Below are positions 32,302 to 45,545 of a DNA stretch of 64,000 nt, in pieces. Where the stretch lies: assembly GCA_014529385.2 (NCBI GenBank), contig CM043944.1:65858895-65922894 (forward strand). The letters are read 5' to 3'. The stretch comes from Adiantum capillus-veneris. Taxonomy: Eukaryota; Streptophyta; Polypodiopsida; Polypodiales; Pteridaceae. Under the pieces are notes generated by a model, which did not search any database, had not been told where the DNA came from, and saw only the letters and a list, made by a program, of their open reading frames with translations. The translations under genes were made by a program, and so were the position numbers. Position 1 is the stretch's first letter. Each line of letters starts with the position of its first letter.

Positions 32302-33349
32302 GAGAGAGAGAGAGAGAGAGAGAGATTTGAAAATGAAGAAAGCCCTCGGGTGTGCGAGGGACAATTGTTTCTGCAGTATTTACAATCACCTTTCTTCAAG
32401 AGAGGCGGTGCACCGTGGTGATAGAGAGATAGGGAGAAAAGATGGTGCAAACTACTTGGTGCGTTCTCTAAGACGACTCAATGATTGTGAAGCTTGCTAC
32501 CAAGAGCGTGTATACCTGTGTCCATCGACCATTGGAGTCGAGAGGTGGAAGTGGCTCCCTTCGCATGGTGCAATACCCAAGGCAAACCAACACACAATCC
32601 CCCTCCCCGTGATGCCAATAGTGTCAACTCTTCCCACTACACTCTACCAAGTGCTGACCTCTCATGAACTGCCCCCCCCCCCCCCCCCCGATAGTGACCT
32701 CTCAGTGCCAATTTATAGGTGTTGGCTGCATAGATAAGCCCGGTGTGATTAGATTAAGCTAATCGGTGAGACAAAGCAAGTGGTGGGCCCGGTGTGGTTG
32801 ACCCTTGCTTTGTTTTGGGAGGTTATTAAAAGATGAGAATCTCTAGGTGGGCCTTTGTGACCATCACCTAGAGAGAGGAAATTTACAAAGTGGGAATTTT
32901 ACAATGGCTTCGGTGAAAACTAAAGAAATGATGAAAATAACCTACAAATTACTGAAAACAGTGGCATGGTTGCGTAATGCCGCCCAATGGTGTGTTTCCA
33001 GTGCGTCGTTTTAGTGCATACTTCTTTTCGGGGTTGGCCGGGGCATGCCTTCGACGCATTTCCTCTTTTTGTTGTTGGCGGCGCGTGCTTTGGGTCCTCC
33101 TTCTTTTTGTCGACGTCATAGTCGTAAACCTCCTTCGGGTTTTTTTGTATTTGTGTGTGGTGCGTATATGCGTGTATGTGTGTATGTATTGGTGCATGAG
33201 TGGACGTATGTGTGTATGTATATAGATGTGGGTGCGCATGCGTGCATGGGAATGTGCTTATGTATAATATATATTATTTTTATATTTTTATCTTTTTTCG
33301 GGTCTATTGACGGCGGCCTGCTACACGAGGATGAGGGGTGGGGGGGGAT

Positions 33350-33382
<33 letters not shown>

Positions 33383-33613
33383 GCGTGGGGTGTGCGCGTG
33401 TGTGTGTGAGAGAATTCTGCGCCTTCTCAGGCCCGCGAGGGGGAGAGAGTGAGAGAGTTTACTGCGGGTGGGTTGGAGCTGTGTGCAGAGCGTGAGGGAG
33501 AGAAGGGGATGAGTGGGGAGAGAGAGAGAGAGAGAGAGTGTGTGTGTGGTGTGTGTGGAGATAAGGGGGGAGAAACTCCCGTTCTTTGCGCGCTTTCACA
33601 AGCTGGGACGAAC

Positions 33614-33690
<77 letters not shown>

Positions 33691-34638
33691 GGTAGGTGCG
33701 AGGGTGTGTGGCGCTGGAGCCTTCAGGCTGGGTCCGGGAGAAGGAGAGGGGAGGTGGCGGCGTGGCGACAGAGGGTGATGAGGGGGGGGGGGGGGGTTAG
33801 TCAACGGGCCTTTTGGGAGTTAGAGAGAGAGAGAGAGAGAGAGTATATAATAAAGGCGGGTTCCCACCGGGGGGGGGGGGTTATAAAGTTGGTGGTCCGC
33901 CAGGGTTGGGGAAGAAAATAAAAGGGGGGGGGGGGGGGGGGGGGGAACATGGCCGAAGGGGGTGTGGATAAGAGGAGAGGTAGGGGTAGTGGGACAAGGG
34001 AGGGAGAATGAGGCCGAGGGTGAGGCGAGCGGGTGGGGAAGAGAGAGGGAATATTTTCCTGTTACCGGCTTGCATAGAAAGCAAGGGAGGGAGTTGTTCT
34101 ATGGGGGGAGAAAGTGTGCGGAGAAGAATACGGGAGAGAGAGGGTTCAAATGTGGCTTGACACAGAGCGCGAGAGAGAAAGAGAGAGAAGGGGGGGGGGG
34201 GGGGGTGCTCGAGGCTCGCGCCTGGCAGAGGGTGGACGGTAAGGAGGGGGGGTTATTGGGATCAACAAGGTGTCGGTAAGGGGAAGAGAGGATATTAGAG
34301 AGAGGTATGTAGGGAAAATGAGAGAGAGAGAGATATCTCAGTCGATGCCCGCCGGGGGAATAAAATCACAGGGAGAGAGAGAGAGAAGGGGTATCTGAAA
34401 CCGAGGGTGGCCTGCTGCGCTGGGGCATAGAGGAACGGAGGCATGAGGGTGATAAGGCCGGCCAATCGAAGGGGGGGGGGTGCCATGCCCGTAGAGCGTT
34501 GTGAGGTTGACAAGGCATTGCGAGCCTTCCAACGGTGTCGCCAAGGCTCCGGCAGAGGAAAAATAAGTTTTTCTTCTTTTTTTCTTTTTTTTTTCTTGAT
34601 TTCCAAAAATCGGCCATCACTTCCTCTACTGCTTCAAG

Positions 34639-34702
<64 letters not shown>

Positions 34703-34730
34703 CACAAAAATGATTAATTATGGCTTATAG
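32271..34730. repeat. Microsatellite-dense, GC-richer region, no gene
   Basis: Main tracts are (CA)n at about 32273-32299, (AG)n at about 32302-32323, a C run at about 32672-32689, (GT)n at about 33350-33380, (AG)n at about 33617-33687, G runs near 33781, 33871, 33925 and 34191, and (AG)n at about 34640-34699. Many frames stay open because the repeats lack stops, on both strands at once, and translate to Arg-Glu, Ser-Leu or Gly runs. I see no gene and no convincing promoter island. Confidence 0.75.
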
Positions 34731-35233
34731 AAGAGATTACGGTTTGGGTTATGGCTTCTTTAATTAGAGTTGGCTATGGAAGCTTGGATTAGAGTGGCTA
34801 TGGAAGCTTGGCTTAGGATTAGAGTGCTCAAATCTTATGGCTTCCTCCCTGATACAGTAGAGTATGAAAACTTAAATATCTCCTAATTGGTGCAGAATAA
34901 GTCCTTGTGCGTGAGATGCAAAAATGTTGAAAACGTTGTTTCCCTTCATTGCGGCCCGTTTTTACAAAAAACCCGTTTTACAAAAAATTTACAGACTAAG
35001 ACTTTTTCGGCCTCCCTCATGCAGAGGTGTGGAGTCTCGCACACACTTTCGTTTTTACCACTGACCACATGTCTTCCTCTACCCATATCCTAAGAGCCTT
35101 TTCACATGCAAAAACCTTTTCTTCAAGCATGAAATCTCTACGCTTAGGCCTTCATAACCATATAAAACATGCACTTCCTAGATCTCCTTACTTTTTGTCG
35201 AGCCCTAGTCACTGCTCAAGAATTGTCTAAGAT
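34731..35233. other. No gene recognised
   Basis: Begins with a short tandem repeat of GGCTATGGAAGCTTGG(A/C)TTAG-type units (about 34765-34825). The remainder lies downstream of the hAT fragment on the minus strand and may include more of that element, but I cannot recognise it. Confidence 0.45.
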
Positions 35234-35776
35234 TTAAATAGGCTTTTTCTGCTTCCCTTTGCTCTTTTTCCCATCATGGAAGCGGAGCCGCATGATAGCG
35301 CAACGCCTGTGAAATATACCAATAGACTCGACCAAAGACAAAGAGTCTTTGTCAAATATTCGCAAAAGATCGACAAATGGTTTGGCCAGAGTGACAATTC
35401 TCTCTACATTGCGGCAAAAAACTTGCGAGTTCACAAGCTGTATACACCTTGTAGCTGCCTCATGGTAGCTATGATACTTGTTGAGCCATGCATCCCACTG
35501 TCTATCACCTACTGTTTCAATCAATGCAAGATTCACTTCTTTCAAGGTGGCAAGAACATAATATGTGGTTGCAAACCTTGTCGCACAAAATATCTGCAAA
35601 GTTTTGTTGGATGATTTTAATAAAAAAAGAGCATAAAAAATTTGAGGCTCTCTAATAAATTTCACCATATTATTAGCATCCAGTAGCGTTTGTTTTATGA
35701 CGGCAATTTTTCCAATGTCTTTTAATATCCAGCTCAACCATTGCTTATCTATGTAAAGTGCCATGTGCCGTGTCAA
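35234..35776 (-). pseudogene. hAT-superfamily transposase fragment
   Basis: An open frame of 180 residues matches the middle of plant hAT transposases: LKDIGKIAVIKQTLLDANNM, then CATRFATTYYVLATLKEV and TVGDRQWDAWLNKY, ending with VERIVTLAKPFVDLLRIFDKD. In intact relatives this stretch lies between the DUF659 region and the C-terminal dimerisation domain, neither of which is present, so this is an internal fragment of a much longer protein. The last residues are basic and run into a stop at 35234. No terminal inverted repeats or 8-bp target duplications were found. A 30-bp segment of the frame (about 35729-35761) recurs at about 35875-35909. Confidence 0.78.
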
Positions 35777-37869
35777 TGAGAGGATATAGCGTGTGCCTAC
35801 GGAAGCAAATGATCACACTCCCCAGCCAACTCCTTTTCACGGACATGCTTCTATGTCAGCAACATCAAATCCTAGCTTAACCATTGCTTATCTATCTAAA
35901 GTGCAAGCTTAAAGCTTTCACACATTACAATAAATGTTAATATTGTTCAAAACTTGGAATTGATTCTCATTGGAAATGAGGATTAATTGCAATCTTTGAC
36001 GATTGTCATATCTACTCGAAGTGCGAACATGAAGTTCTCACACTCCATGATAGATCTTTGAAAACTTATCTATTTGCATTTGATGTACGTGTACAATCAC
36101 ACAATATGATAGATGTAGCAATCCAAATAAAGATAACGTAGTATCAATGTATCTAGACATGAGATTCTTAAATTTTTATTCCAGTGAGAGCATATTGTGA
36201 TGGCTCTACATAGGACAACAAAATTTCTATCTATGTTCACTTTGAGGTGAGAAAGTATCTCCACGTCAAAACCGAACTTACCTCAATAAAACTGACCTCT
36301 ATTCTATTATATTTTGCTGACAGATAACTTCATGTGAGAGTACACTTTGCACACAACAATAATCTCTAAATTATATCATTAATTCACTTCCATGTGTCAG
36401 TAAATTGAGCACGTAGCAAGTAATTCCTTAAAAATAAACACCTTGTATGATTGAGAGTTTGAGCTCTACACAACATACAAAGTTTACATAATTTGATTCT
36501 AAAACAAATAATTAATAAAAATTTAACAAAACATTAAATTAGATTTTATCAAAATTTCAAAATTTTTACTTTTTTACTTTTTAAATTAAAAACAAAATTT
36601 AACTTTTTGATCTCTTATTGACATGGAATACCTTTTGTGAGGAACACTAGTCTCAACAAGGCGCATTGCCGGTATATATATATATATATATATTAAATTC
36701 AATACATCTTTCAATAAATAAAAAATTTGTCCTAAACATCTTTCAATCGAAATATACTTCGATCAAAAAATTGAGAAAAAAAACGTTGTCCCCTTTTGCT
36801 GACGTATCACCCTTTTGCTAATGGCACTCACTTCTCTTCTTTCCATGCTTCCTACTCCCTCCCCGGTTGTCACATTGCAATTGTGTCTATTGCGTTGCAA
36901 CCGCAGGTAAGAGCTCTACGCATTAACGTAAGCATTTCATAGTAACTCGTAGCTTTTGGCATCGCCAACCCGCGGCCTAATTTTATCATAAGTAGAAATT
37001 CAAGCTTCAAAAGCATAAACGAAGTATAGGTGGGGTATTAAGGCATCATTGCTAAGCATTTAGATGCTACCTAGGTCGAAAATAACTAGGTCAGATGTGA
37101 GATGTGAGACCATAAGAATCTGTGTTTAGGTCTTATAAACATGTCTTTGAAGTTTCGTAACGTTTGGATGTCGTTTGATGCTGTAACGGATGTGATGTGT
37201 TTGTGGATAAGGGATTAGCTTTTGACGATTTCAGTCATTTGAGTGTAGCTTGAGCTAGATGTGAGTTGTTTCTTTGTTTTTCAAGAGATTGACAACCTCT
37301 TGTAGCCTCTATGTACTAGTCAAGTGAGATTCGTCCCATGGATTGATAATTATATTCATGGTTCTCTCTATGTATACAATAAGATAGGAGTGAGGTTAGA
37401 CACCCATCTCACATTTGGTGTCTTGTGAAGTTATCTTATAACTTTCTCTAGGATCTGCTAGAGTGAAAAATTTCTTCTTAAAATTGCATAGCTTAAGATT
37501 GTCATCTTTTGCTGTGTAGAGGTAGCTTGGAAGTAGGTTGTACTTGCTAAGTACCTTTTATGATTGTAGGATTGTAGGATTAGATAAGGATTTTGAGAAT
37601 GATTGATGGACTAGACAAGTCTTAAGAACAAGGCTCAGAAAACCATAAAAGAAAACGAGTGTTTGTGGACACTTTTCACAACCCCTTTGCAGTAGAACCT
37701 AGGAGTAGGGTAAGTAGAATCCGAGGTGGAATCTTAGAACATTGATCTATCCAAAAGAATCAACTGTGAGTGTTTATGTGAAGTTGCAACCAAAAGGCTA
37801 TCAACCATTGAATCCGAATGGAGAGTATGCTTTAAAAGTTGTATGAACCAATGGGTAAGCTTAAGGACG
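35777..37869. other. No gene recognised; presumed upstream flank or lost 5' LTR of the gypsy element
   Basis: AT-rich, with a (TA)n tract at about 36673-36692. I searched by eye for a copy of the 48538-49250 putative LTR and found none, so either the 5' LTR is too diverged to see, was deleted, or lies elsewhere. Confidence 0.45.
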
Positions 37870-39010
37870 CATTGAGGTAAAAATTTCATGAGTTTGCAAA
37901 AACTGAGATTATTTACTTTTTCTTGACATTTGAGGCCAAATTAAGTTTCGACTTGACACAAAGGCTTAAAATAACTCATGAAAAGACTGTCCAGTGATAA
38001 AGTTCAAAAAAGTGCTCATTTTAGGCCTAAAGTAAATAATCACGATTATTTACTTTCAGCTCAAAAGTGACCAATGTTGATACAAGAGACTTTATGCATG
38101 TGTACAAACATCTTTTGTAAAGGCACTAGAATTTGAATCACCAAACTGACCAGAAACCTGGTAGAAACTGAATTCTGTACTCACTTTCAAGAACTTGAGT
38201 GTAAATTGGGAAACTTTTGTTCAAACTCAGTGAAACTTGACTTATAGGCTTATATTGATGTGATAAACAAGCGTACATGCTCAAATGACCAAAAAGATGT
38301 AAAAATTGCCAGGAGTAAATAATTGCGATCATTTACTTTTGTCCCATTTCTCAAATTTTTTGACCAATCCAGCATACCACTAGTTTTACCATGTTATATT
38401 AAGCCCACAAACCAAATTTGGTAAGATTTGGATCATTGTATTGAAAATTGTGGCCAAATTTGCAAATTCAGTTTGTAGACATAAAACTGTCGACCATTTG
38501 AACAAGAATTATCCAAACTTAATGAAACTTGGCTAGGGGGCTTAAGTTGAGTTGCTTAACAAATCTGTGTCAAGATTGTGACAAAAACTTGCAAAAAAAT
38601 AGCATGAGTAAATAATCGCGATTATTTACATCTGCTACAAAATTAGATATTTTTGCACATTTGAGTATACTGCAAGGTCAAGCATATCAAGTAGACCACA
38701 CAAATCAATTTTAGTGAAATTTGGATCACAAAAGTGAGACTTAAGCCAGATTCTCGAAAACTGAGTCTCCGGACACAAAACAGTTGATAACTTGAACAAA
38801 TATTGTTTAAACTTAGTGAAACTTATCCAGAGACCTTAACAAGTTGCATACTTGGCAAAACAAGCCAAAAGGTGTAAAAAACTAAGAAAAGTAATAATCA
38901 CGATTATTTACTTCTGATACACAACGACAACATTTTTTACTTTTGAACTTGACCAACATAATACAAGGCCACCGGGAAATTTTGGGTTCAATTGGATCCA
39001 AATTAGTACA
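37870..39010 (+). repeat. Tandem repeats of about 285 bp, each with an AAATAATCGCGATTATTT-type palindrome
   Basis: Palindromic cores lie near 38048, 38328, 38618 and 38902, with a partial one near 37914. Spacing is 280-290 bp for the four complete copies. The sequence between cores is also related from unit to unit: GTGAAACTT(G/A), CAAATTTGG and AAGATGTAAAAA-like stretches recur in the same order. The copy near 38618 is a perfect palindrome of at least 22 bp. The array lies just upstream of the gypsy gag, and the same palindrome precedes the coding parts of copies A and B (near 49965, 50528, 61326). It is probably part of a retroelement leader or LTR. Confidence 0.7.
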
Positions 39011-39565
39011 TGTTCACTCAATTTCCAGGTTGCAGATTAGCATTTGGATTTTTACAAAAGTAGAATATGAAAGTCTCAATTTCTGACTCACCGAGCTTAA
39101 ATTGAAGTGAAACACATAGACCAGTCGCAATAGATAGCAAAAATTGTACAGTCTTTGTGAAAGGATAGCTAACTTGATTAAAACTGATACAAGAATCAGG
39201 TTATAGACAAGGAATTGAAAGCTTGACGAAAGTGGCAATTAAGTCAAGTGGAAGAAGTTGACAACAATCTGATGGTAAGTACTCTATCTAGGGCTTCATG
39301 AGTCTATATGAACAGATCTGGTCGTATACTAGTAAATCAAGACACATTTTGCGAGACTGCTAGTAGAGTATCCATCGAAGAGAGCATGAATCAAGGCGAT
39401 CACTTGCACACTGTTTTTGAGTAAGTCTCAAACACTTTTTAAGAATCAACATTTGAAATGTCTTCCTATTCGACTCATTCAAAAATCGGAACGAGAGTGC
39501 GATATAATCACATACTCTCTTTTTATAAGACTAATTGCCATGGATCTCAGGTTTACCTGGATTCT

Positions 39566-41640
39566 AATGAAGAGTATGCCATTCGCATTGATGACCATGA
39601 TATAGAGATTGAAGAGGAAATCTAGTCAAACAAACAAGGAAAAATGTACATGGATAAAAACGAAACTCAGTATTTACAAGTTGAAAACCCTGACATGATA
39701 GACAAATGGGGGTTAGAAGTAAATACCATAATTCTAGATATGGCAGCAAAAGAAGGACCACACTTTAGAATTTGAGGGATACGATCAAGTTGATTTGAAG
39801 CCTTTGAAATGGTGTAGCACGAATAATCCTAGGATCCGAGTCTATTGTTGGAGGATAGAAATGTCAAAGATCTTCTATGGACTTTGCATGCCAAATCAAG
39901 ACAGTTAACGTCCATGAAGATCATCTATATCTTCCAAATCAAAGATAAGGGTTCAAGAAATCCACCAACCTACCTATTTATGGATTGTTATAGCAATAAA
40001 TTTGTTATGATGTCTCTTGAGGAGGTGGAACAAACCAAATACCAAGGGCAATCCATAAGAGATTGGATATTGGACTAAGGACTAGAAACTATTCCAAGAG
40101 ATGAACTCCGCGAGAGATCTTTTGAGAGTAATGTTAAAAAACCAGAAACCACCTCATCACAAAGAAAACCGAGTGACACTAAAGCCATTCCAAGGCTACA
40201 TGAGTCACTATTTCCAACAGACTGGTTTGAAGGACCGGAACAGGACCAACTACCACGAGACCGGGAGTTGACCTAAATAGACGTGTCAGACCAGCTAATT
40301 TTCAAAAATGAGTTAGAAAATATAGAGGATTTTGGGATCCATAAGACCACTTAGCAAGCTTTAAACAAGCGCTAAGAGCAGAATGCATATTTGATTTCCA
40401 TACTCAATCCGAGGGATTTGGAATGACATTAGAAGTAAAAGCACTGACATGGTTCCAAAACATTCCACCAATGTCAATCATGGACTTAAATACGTTAGCT
40501 CAAGGATTTGTAGCTGCATGTTCCAAAACGGGGATCAAACATAATACGATAGTTCAAATCTATAGCTTCAAACAGAAACAAGGTGAGTCTATTATGAATT
40601 GTGCAACTAGAATGAAACAATACATCGCCAGATGCCCAGAACTAGAGATACCTGTAGAAGAAAGACTAGTATCATTATTTCTAGAGGGACTGCTAAATAA
40701 GGGACTTCATGCTATACTATATAGCAAGAAGCATATGATCCTAGTAGAGTGTGTGTCAGATGCTATTGACTTAGGAGATAGTTGTGATATTTTCAATGAA
40801 GAAGATGTCCCTAAGGATAACCTAAGTGAGAAAACAACATCCACCAAACCAGCACAAGTGGGAACTGCTGTAGTACCACTCACAGCCATAGAAGACATGC
40901 TCAAAAGGATGAATGACATAATGAATAACATGCAAAAAGAACCTATGAAGGGACCAGCGTGAGGGATACCTTAACAGGTACAACCTATTAGGCCACAAAA
41001 ATGGTGTGCAATCAAGGGTAAATGGACCAACCATGAGATCAATGAGTGCTATTATCAACCAAAGTATGATGGGAATTTTCAATACGTGCCTATGAGGCCA
41101 CATGGACAACCCATGTACAGATATTAACCTAATATGGCTCCAACTCAAAGACCACCGATGGGTATGGAAATACCTCAGCCCGTGTTCGGTCAACAACCTC
41201 CATATCCTGGACATAATGCAGTGCCTATAAAGTACATGCATTCAGAAGGAGTCATAGATGAACAAGCACTAGTGCCTGCTACACCCTATGTTGAGTATAG
41301 TCCGTCTACACTAATGGTAGAAGGAGATTGGTATAGTTCACATCCACCACCAATGGAAGAACCTGTGACTTATACTACACTAAAGCTTGCATCAATGTAC
41401 TATGTAGCTAATCAAGGTATTAGACCTATGATGGTAAGACCCATGATTAAGCCAAGAACTGGAATATCTCATAACTGTGGTGAAAATGATCATTGGAAAA
41501 ATGAATGCCCAGAGCCTGATAAGAACCTTAAGCCAGCTGAAGCTTAATGCATACAATGTTGCAAAAAGGGAGGAAACTTCCTTGAAGATTGTCCAAAAAA
41601 TCCTTTAAACAAGGGTAAAATAGAAGTGAACGTAGTCCAA
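39566..41640 (+). pseudogene. Gypsy gag remnant with two zinc knuckles
   Basis: The capsid core is clearest at 40423-40962: ALTWFQNIPPMSIMDLNTL, KQKQGESIMNCATRMKQYI and ARCPELEIPVEERLVSLF, followed by a GLLNKGLHAILYSK-like stretch, which is the Retrotrans_gag pattern. Upstream blocks from 39566 (an acidic stretch) and at 39845-40078 are in shifting frames. Downstream is a Pro/Met-rich linker and a first knuckle SHNCGENDHWKNECP (about 41470), whose first Cys position is occupied by Ser. After a stop near 41545 comes a second, CIQCCKKGGNFLEDCP. The product would package the element RNA. Confidence 0.8.
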
Positions 41641-42674
41641 GTGATACCTAGTAGCTCAATTGAGAGTGAACCGATTTTGATCAAGGTAATCACGAGATCC
41701 CAGGCTAACAAAAGAAACATAACTCCTCTGAGGATTCGGAAAATACAAAAACTTCCTCTCAAAAGACCAAGAGAAGCAGAAACAAAAGGTATGAGGCGAG
41801 AAAACAAAAACAACAGGCTGAAATCGAGGAGAAAGCAAAGAAATTACTCCAAGAAAAAGTGAAAGAAATTGGAAGCGAAAGAAAGGAAACCACCATGAAA
41901 TCTGGAGGATCAATTTTGGTAGACAAAATTTTTGAGCCAATTAATGCAGCCTTGGAAGCTTACCAAGCGGGACTTAAAGCAGCAGGCCAAAACATGGAAA
42001 AAAAATAGAAAAACTATCCTTCTCCAGACATGGAAGCAGCTAAGCTTGAATCTTATCAAAATTTGGTAAGAATTACTCAAGAGATAGTGGAAAAACAAAA
42101 ACCCAATCTCGAGAGTATGGAAAAACCTGTGGAGCTTGTGGTAGGAACCAGTAAAGAAAAATTCAAAGTGGCGGTAGAACCCCACATTGAAACAAAAGAT
42201 CTAGAAATCATAGTGCCTGATAGTGAAGATGCCTTAGATGGAATTCCATTCATAGAAGAAGAGTGGTCAAGACACTTATGGGAAAAAGTTAGAGAGATTA
42301 ATGATGGGAGTCTAACTTTGAAGTCAGCCCCTATAGAGGAAGTTTGGTTAGACAATCTACCTCTTGATATGGACATGGATGTACAATTCTTGTATGGGGA
42401 TTGCAATTCTAAAGCTTCAGGAATGTCTAAACCATTGACTTTGAAAACATTACCCTCTTACTTACAAGATAACGAAGATCAATCCATAGTGTGTAAACGA
42501 CTCAGATAAAGAGAGCGGAACAGATCCTAAAGGTAGACAACATCCATTCCATCATGTCTACACCCATTCAATGCACTCTTACTTTAGGAGAACTGTTAAA
42601 AATCAGACCATATTTATGGAATGATCTACAGAAAAGTCTAGAGAAGTGGAGTTAACAGGGCTAATCACAAAAAT
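41641..42674 (+). pseudogene. Gag-pol linker region, charged, decayed
   Basis: Plus-strand frames (for example 42030-42509) are rich in Lys and Glu and include a segment with LEIIVPDSEDALDGIPFIEE. No known domain is visible. Position between the zinc knuckles and the protease makes it the C-terminal gag or linker part of the polyprotein. Several stops interrupt it. Confidence 0.5.
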
Positions 42675-43484
42675 TTGGAAAAATTGAAACACAAATTGGA
42701 TAACAAAGAGTTTCGATCTGTTCCATTGAATAAAGTCGGAGAATACTACGAAGGGGAAGAAGGAAACACAACCCTTCCAGTGAGATATAATGATACAGAA
42801 ACCGTGTCAATACTAGATAGTGGGGCAGGCATAGCCATAGCCACGAAACTAGTATTGGAGCCATGGACACAACCAGCCATTAGACAAACTCGAATGAAAT
42901 TGCAGTTGGCTGATGGACACATCAAAAGACCCTTAGGACTGCTTGAAAAAGTGATAGTTAATTCCTATGGGATTGAATATCAACACACTTTTGCCATAGT
43001 GGACTTTGGGAAGAAACTCAATTACGGAATCATCTTGGGAAGACCTTTCATGCGACAAGTACAGCTTATCCAGGATTGGAAAAACAATTATCTGTACTTG
43101 AAGCAAGTGGGATCAATAACAAGGGTTAATCTAAAAGATCACACTTATCGAGATGTCATGAAAACACCCATACAAGAATTTGACTTAGTCTCTTCGGTTG
43201 AAACGAAGCTTCTATCTTGGTTGAACAAAGACACACCTATTTGGATGTGCGGAGCCTCAGAAAACGGAAGCTTAAAACGAGAAGAATGTATGTTAGAAAG
43301 GGATTGCATAGATGACACCTATGTACCTGAACCCTTTCCAGAGCATTTGTTTGAGCCATTTGAGTGGAATCAAATCTTAGCAACAATGGATGTATGTGTA
43401 AATACGTCTATGCCTACTGAATTTTGCAATGAGGATGGCTATGACATAATTAACCATACAAATGATCTCAACCCTTCACATTGA
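42675..43484 (+). pseudogene. Gypsy aspartic protease (PR)
   Basis: This 269-residue open frame holds the retropepsin active-site stretch SILDSGAGIAIATKLV (about 42807-42855) and, further on, NYGIILGRPFM (about 43020-43053), the usual second half with the Gly-Arg-Pro turn. In the polyprotein this domain would cleave gag and pol. After about residue 160 the sequence loses similarity to the domain and forms a charged linker to RT. It is one of the longest uninterrupted pieces of the element. Confidence 0.8.
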
Positions 43485-44140
43485 AGAATAAATTCAAGAC
43501 TCCAAGGACTTGATGAAGGCTGAACAAGTCTTTTCAGACCTCTATTATGATGCAACATATGAGTTAGGAGAACATTCAACTATCTCAGATCATTCGGGGT
43601 TGGAAAAAGAACATGTGAGAGCTAGACTACTCATGAAAGAAGGGGAGAAAAAGTTTTTTGACTTTCCAAACCAGAAACCTAGAAGACAAAAATGGTATAG
43701 AAGAAAAAGAGACACGAGAAATTTGGAAGCTAGACCTATGCCATCAATATCTAGTAGGACACAGTTCCTGATGCAAATAGATGCACGTGATTGCATCAAT
43801 GACAAAATCAGTAGTAGGTATCCTTTAAACAAAAAGTAGGAAATATCAAAAACATCGAGAAAAATGAGAAAGGAAACTCAAGAAAAGCCTAAATATCAGG
43901 ACAGGGATTCAACCATGACACGAGCTGAACGAAGAAAGAAATACCAAGAGTTGAAAAAACCTCTAAAGGAGATATATACAAATGAAATGAAAACCTTTGA
44001 GGAGTAAGGTAACGATGTAATGAGTGTTCCATCCCATTACAAGAAATATACTCTTCAGGACCAAAAATTCATAGTCGAACAACCTGTCAGGGAACTACAA
44101 AAATAGGGCAAGTCCTATGAAGGACCTGAAAATGCAAAAA
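43485..44140 (+). pseudogene. Linker between protease and reverse transcriptase
   Basis: Open at 43510-43839 (109 codons) but interrupted afterwards. Basic and acidic residues dominate and there is no domain I recognise. The frame near 44200-44300 (YRDIFAWSYKGLKGVDP) is the usual lead-in to the reverse transcriptase. Confidence 0.45.
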
Positions 44141-45545
44141 AGATAGATCTGGCCGCACCAAGAGAAGAGCCTAGACCTACCTACATTGCAAACGACCTGA
44201 CGAAAGAGCTTTTGTTAAGCTTACTAAAAGAATACCGAGATATATTTGCTTGGTCCTATAAAGGTCTCAAGGGTGTTGATCCAGTAATCTGTCACATACC
44301 ATACAGATGAGAGATGATGCGAAACCAAGCAGACAAAGGCCATACACTTATAATGAGACATTTGCCAGGAAGATCAAAGAAGAGATAGAAAAGCTAGAGG
44401 AAGTCGAATTCATTTATGAAATTGAACACACAGATTGGGTGTCTCCAATTGTGGTAGTACCTAGGAAAAATGGAAAATTAAGGGTGTGTGTCAATCTCAA
44501 GAAAGTGAATGCAGCTACCATTAGAGACAACTTTCCTCTTCCAATCATTGAGCATGTTTTAGAATGATTTTAAGATGGATTTTCGAGATACAATCAGCTT
44601 TTGGTTGACCCCAAAGATCAGTATGAAAGTGCCTTTGCAACTGAATGGGGTATCTTTGCCTATCGGGTTATGCCTTTTGGGTTAACTAATGCTCCTGCCA
44701 CCTTTCAAAGATTGATGAGCCATGCTTTTAAAGAATATCTTCGGAATTTCTTGGAAGTATATATGGATGATTTATGTGTACATTCATTAGTCCGGACTGA
44801 TCATTTTGAACACCTCAAAAAAGTATTCAAAAAATGTAGATTTTATAGGATTTTCTTAAATCCTAAAAAATGCACATTTATCGGTAGATAAGGAAAAATT
44901 CTTAGACATATAATGTCTGAAAATGGTATAGCTACTGATATGGATAAAATTAATGTTATTGTTGATTTGCCTAGACTGACAACAATAAAAGGGGTTCAAG
45001 CTTTCATGGGACATTGTGTATATTACAGGCGATTCATTTGCATGTACATATAATTGCAAAACCCATGTACAAATTGATCACACACTTTGAATGGACTGAT
45101 GAGTGTGAAGAATCATTCACTAAGCTTAAGCAAGCTCTCATTTCAGCTCCAATATTAAAAGCACTTGATTGGGATAAGATATTTCACATACATGTAGATG
45201 CTTCCATTTTGCCATTGGGTGTATCCTAGCTCAAGTAGGAGATGGGAAAGTTGATTTTCCTATTTCTTATGCTAGCCAACAGTTGAATATGGCAGAGAAA
45301 AATTACACAAACACAGAAAGAAAAGGATTAAGGTTGATCTATGCCATCAGAAACTATAGACACTACCTCTATTAGCAAACAAAGTTGTGTTCTTTGTGGA
45401 CCGCCAAGCCTTATTGTACTTGGTCAACAAGACATGCAACACAGGAAGAATACTGAGATGGTTCATCATTCTTTTGGAATTTGATTTCACTGTAGTTGTG
45501 AAAAAGGGCACCACTTGTCAAAGAGCAGATCATTTGTCAAGGATT
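44141..45545 (+). pseudogene. Gypsy reverse transcriptase and RNase H, broken
   Basis: RT begins near 44210 (DIFAWSYKGLKGVDP) and continues with WVSPIVVVPRKNGKLRVCV (about 44440), two close stops at about 44565-44575, FAYRVMPFGLTNAPATFQRL (about 44650-44710) and the catalytic YMDDL (about 44758-44772). After stops near 44890 and 45050 comes the connection, then RNase H remnants: HVDASILPLG (first catalytic Asp), YTNTERKGL, and VFFVDRQALLYLV with KGTTCQRADHLSRI (about 45390-45545). RT would copy element RNA to DNA and RNase H would remove the template. At least five stops or frame changes are present. Confidence 0.85.

Noticed and set aside
32949-34730. Many overlapping ORFs of 60-136 codons in a GC-richer region
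   Set aside because: They are open on both strands because the repeats (AG, GT, poly-G) lack stops, and their products are simple-repeat peptides without motifs.
38031-38920. CRISPR-like array of regularly spaced palindromes
   Set aside because: The spacing is about 285 bp, the intervening sequence is itself repeated, the repeats vary, and the context is a plant retroelement.
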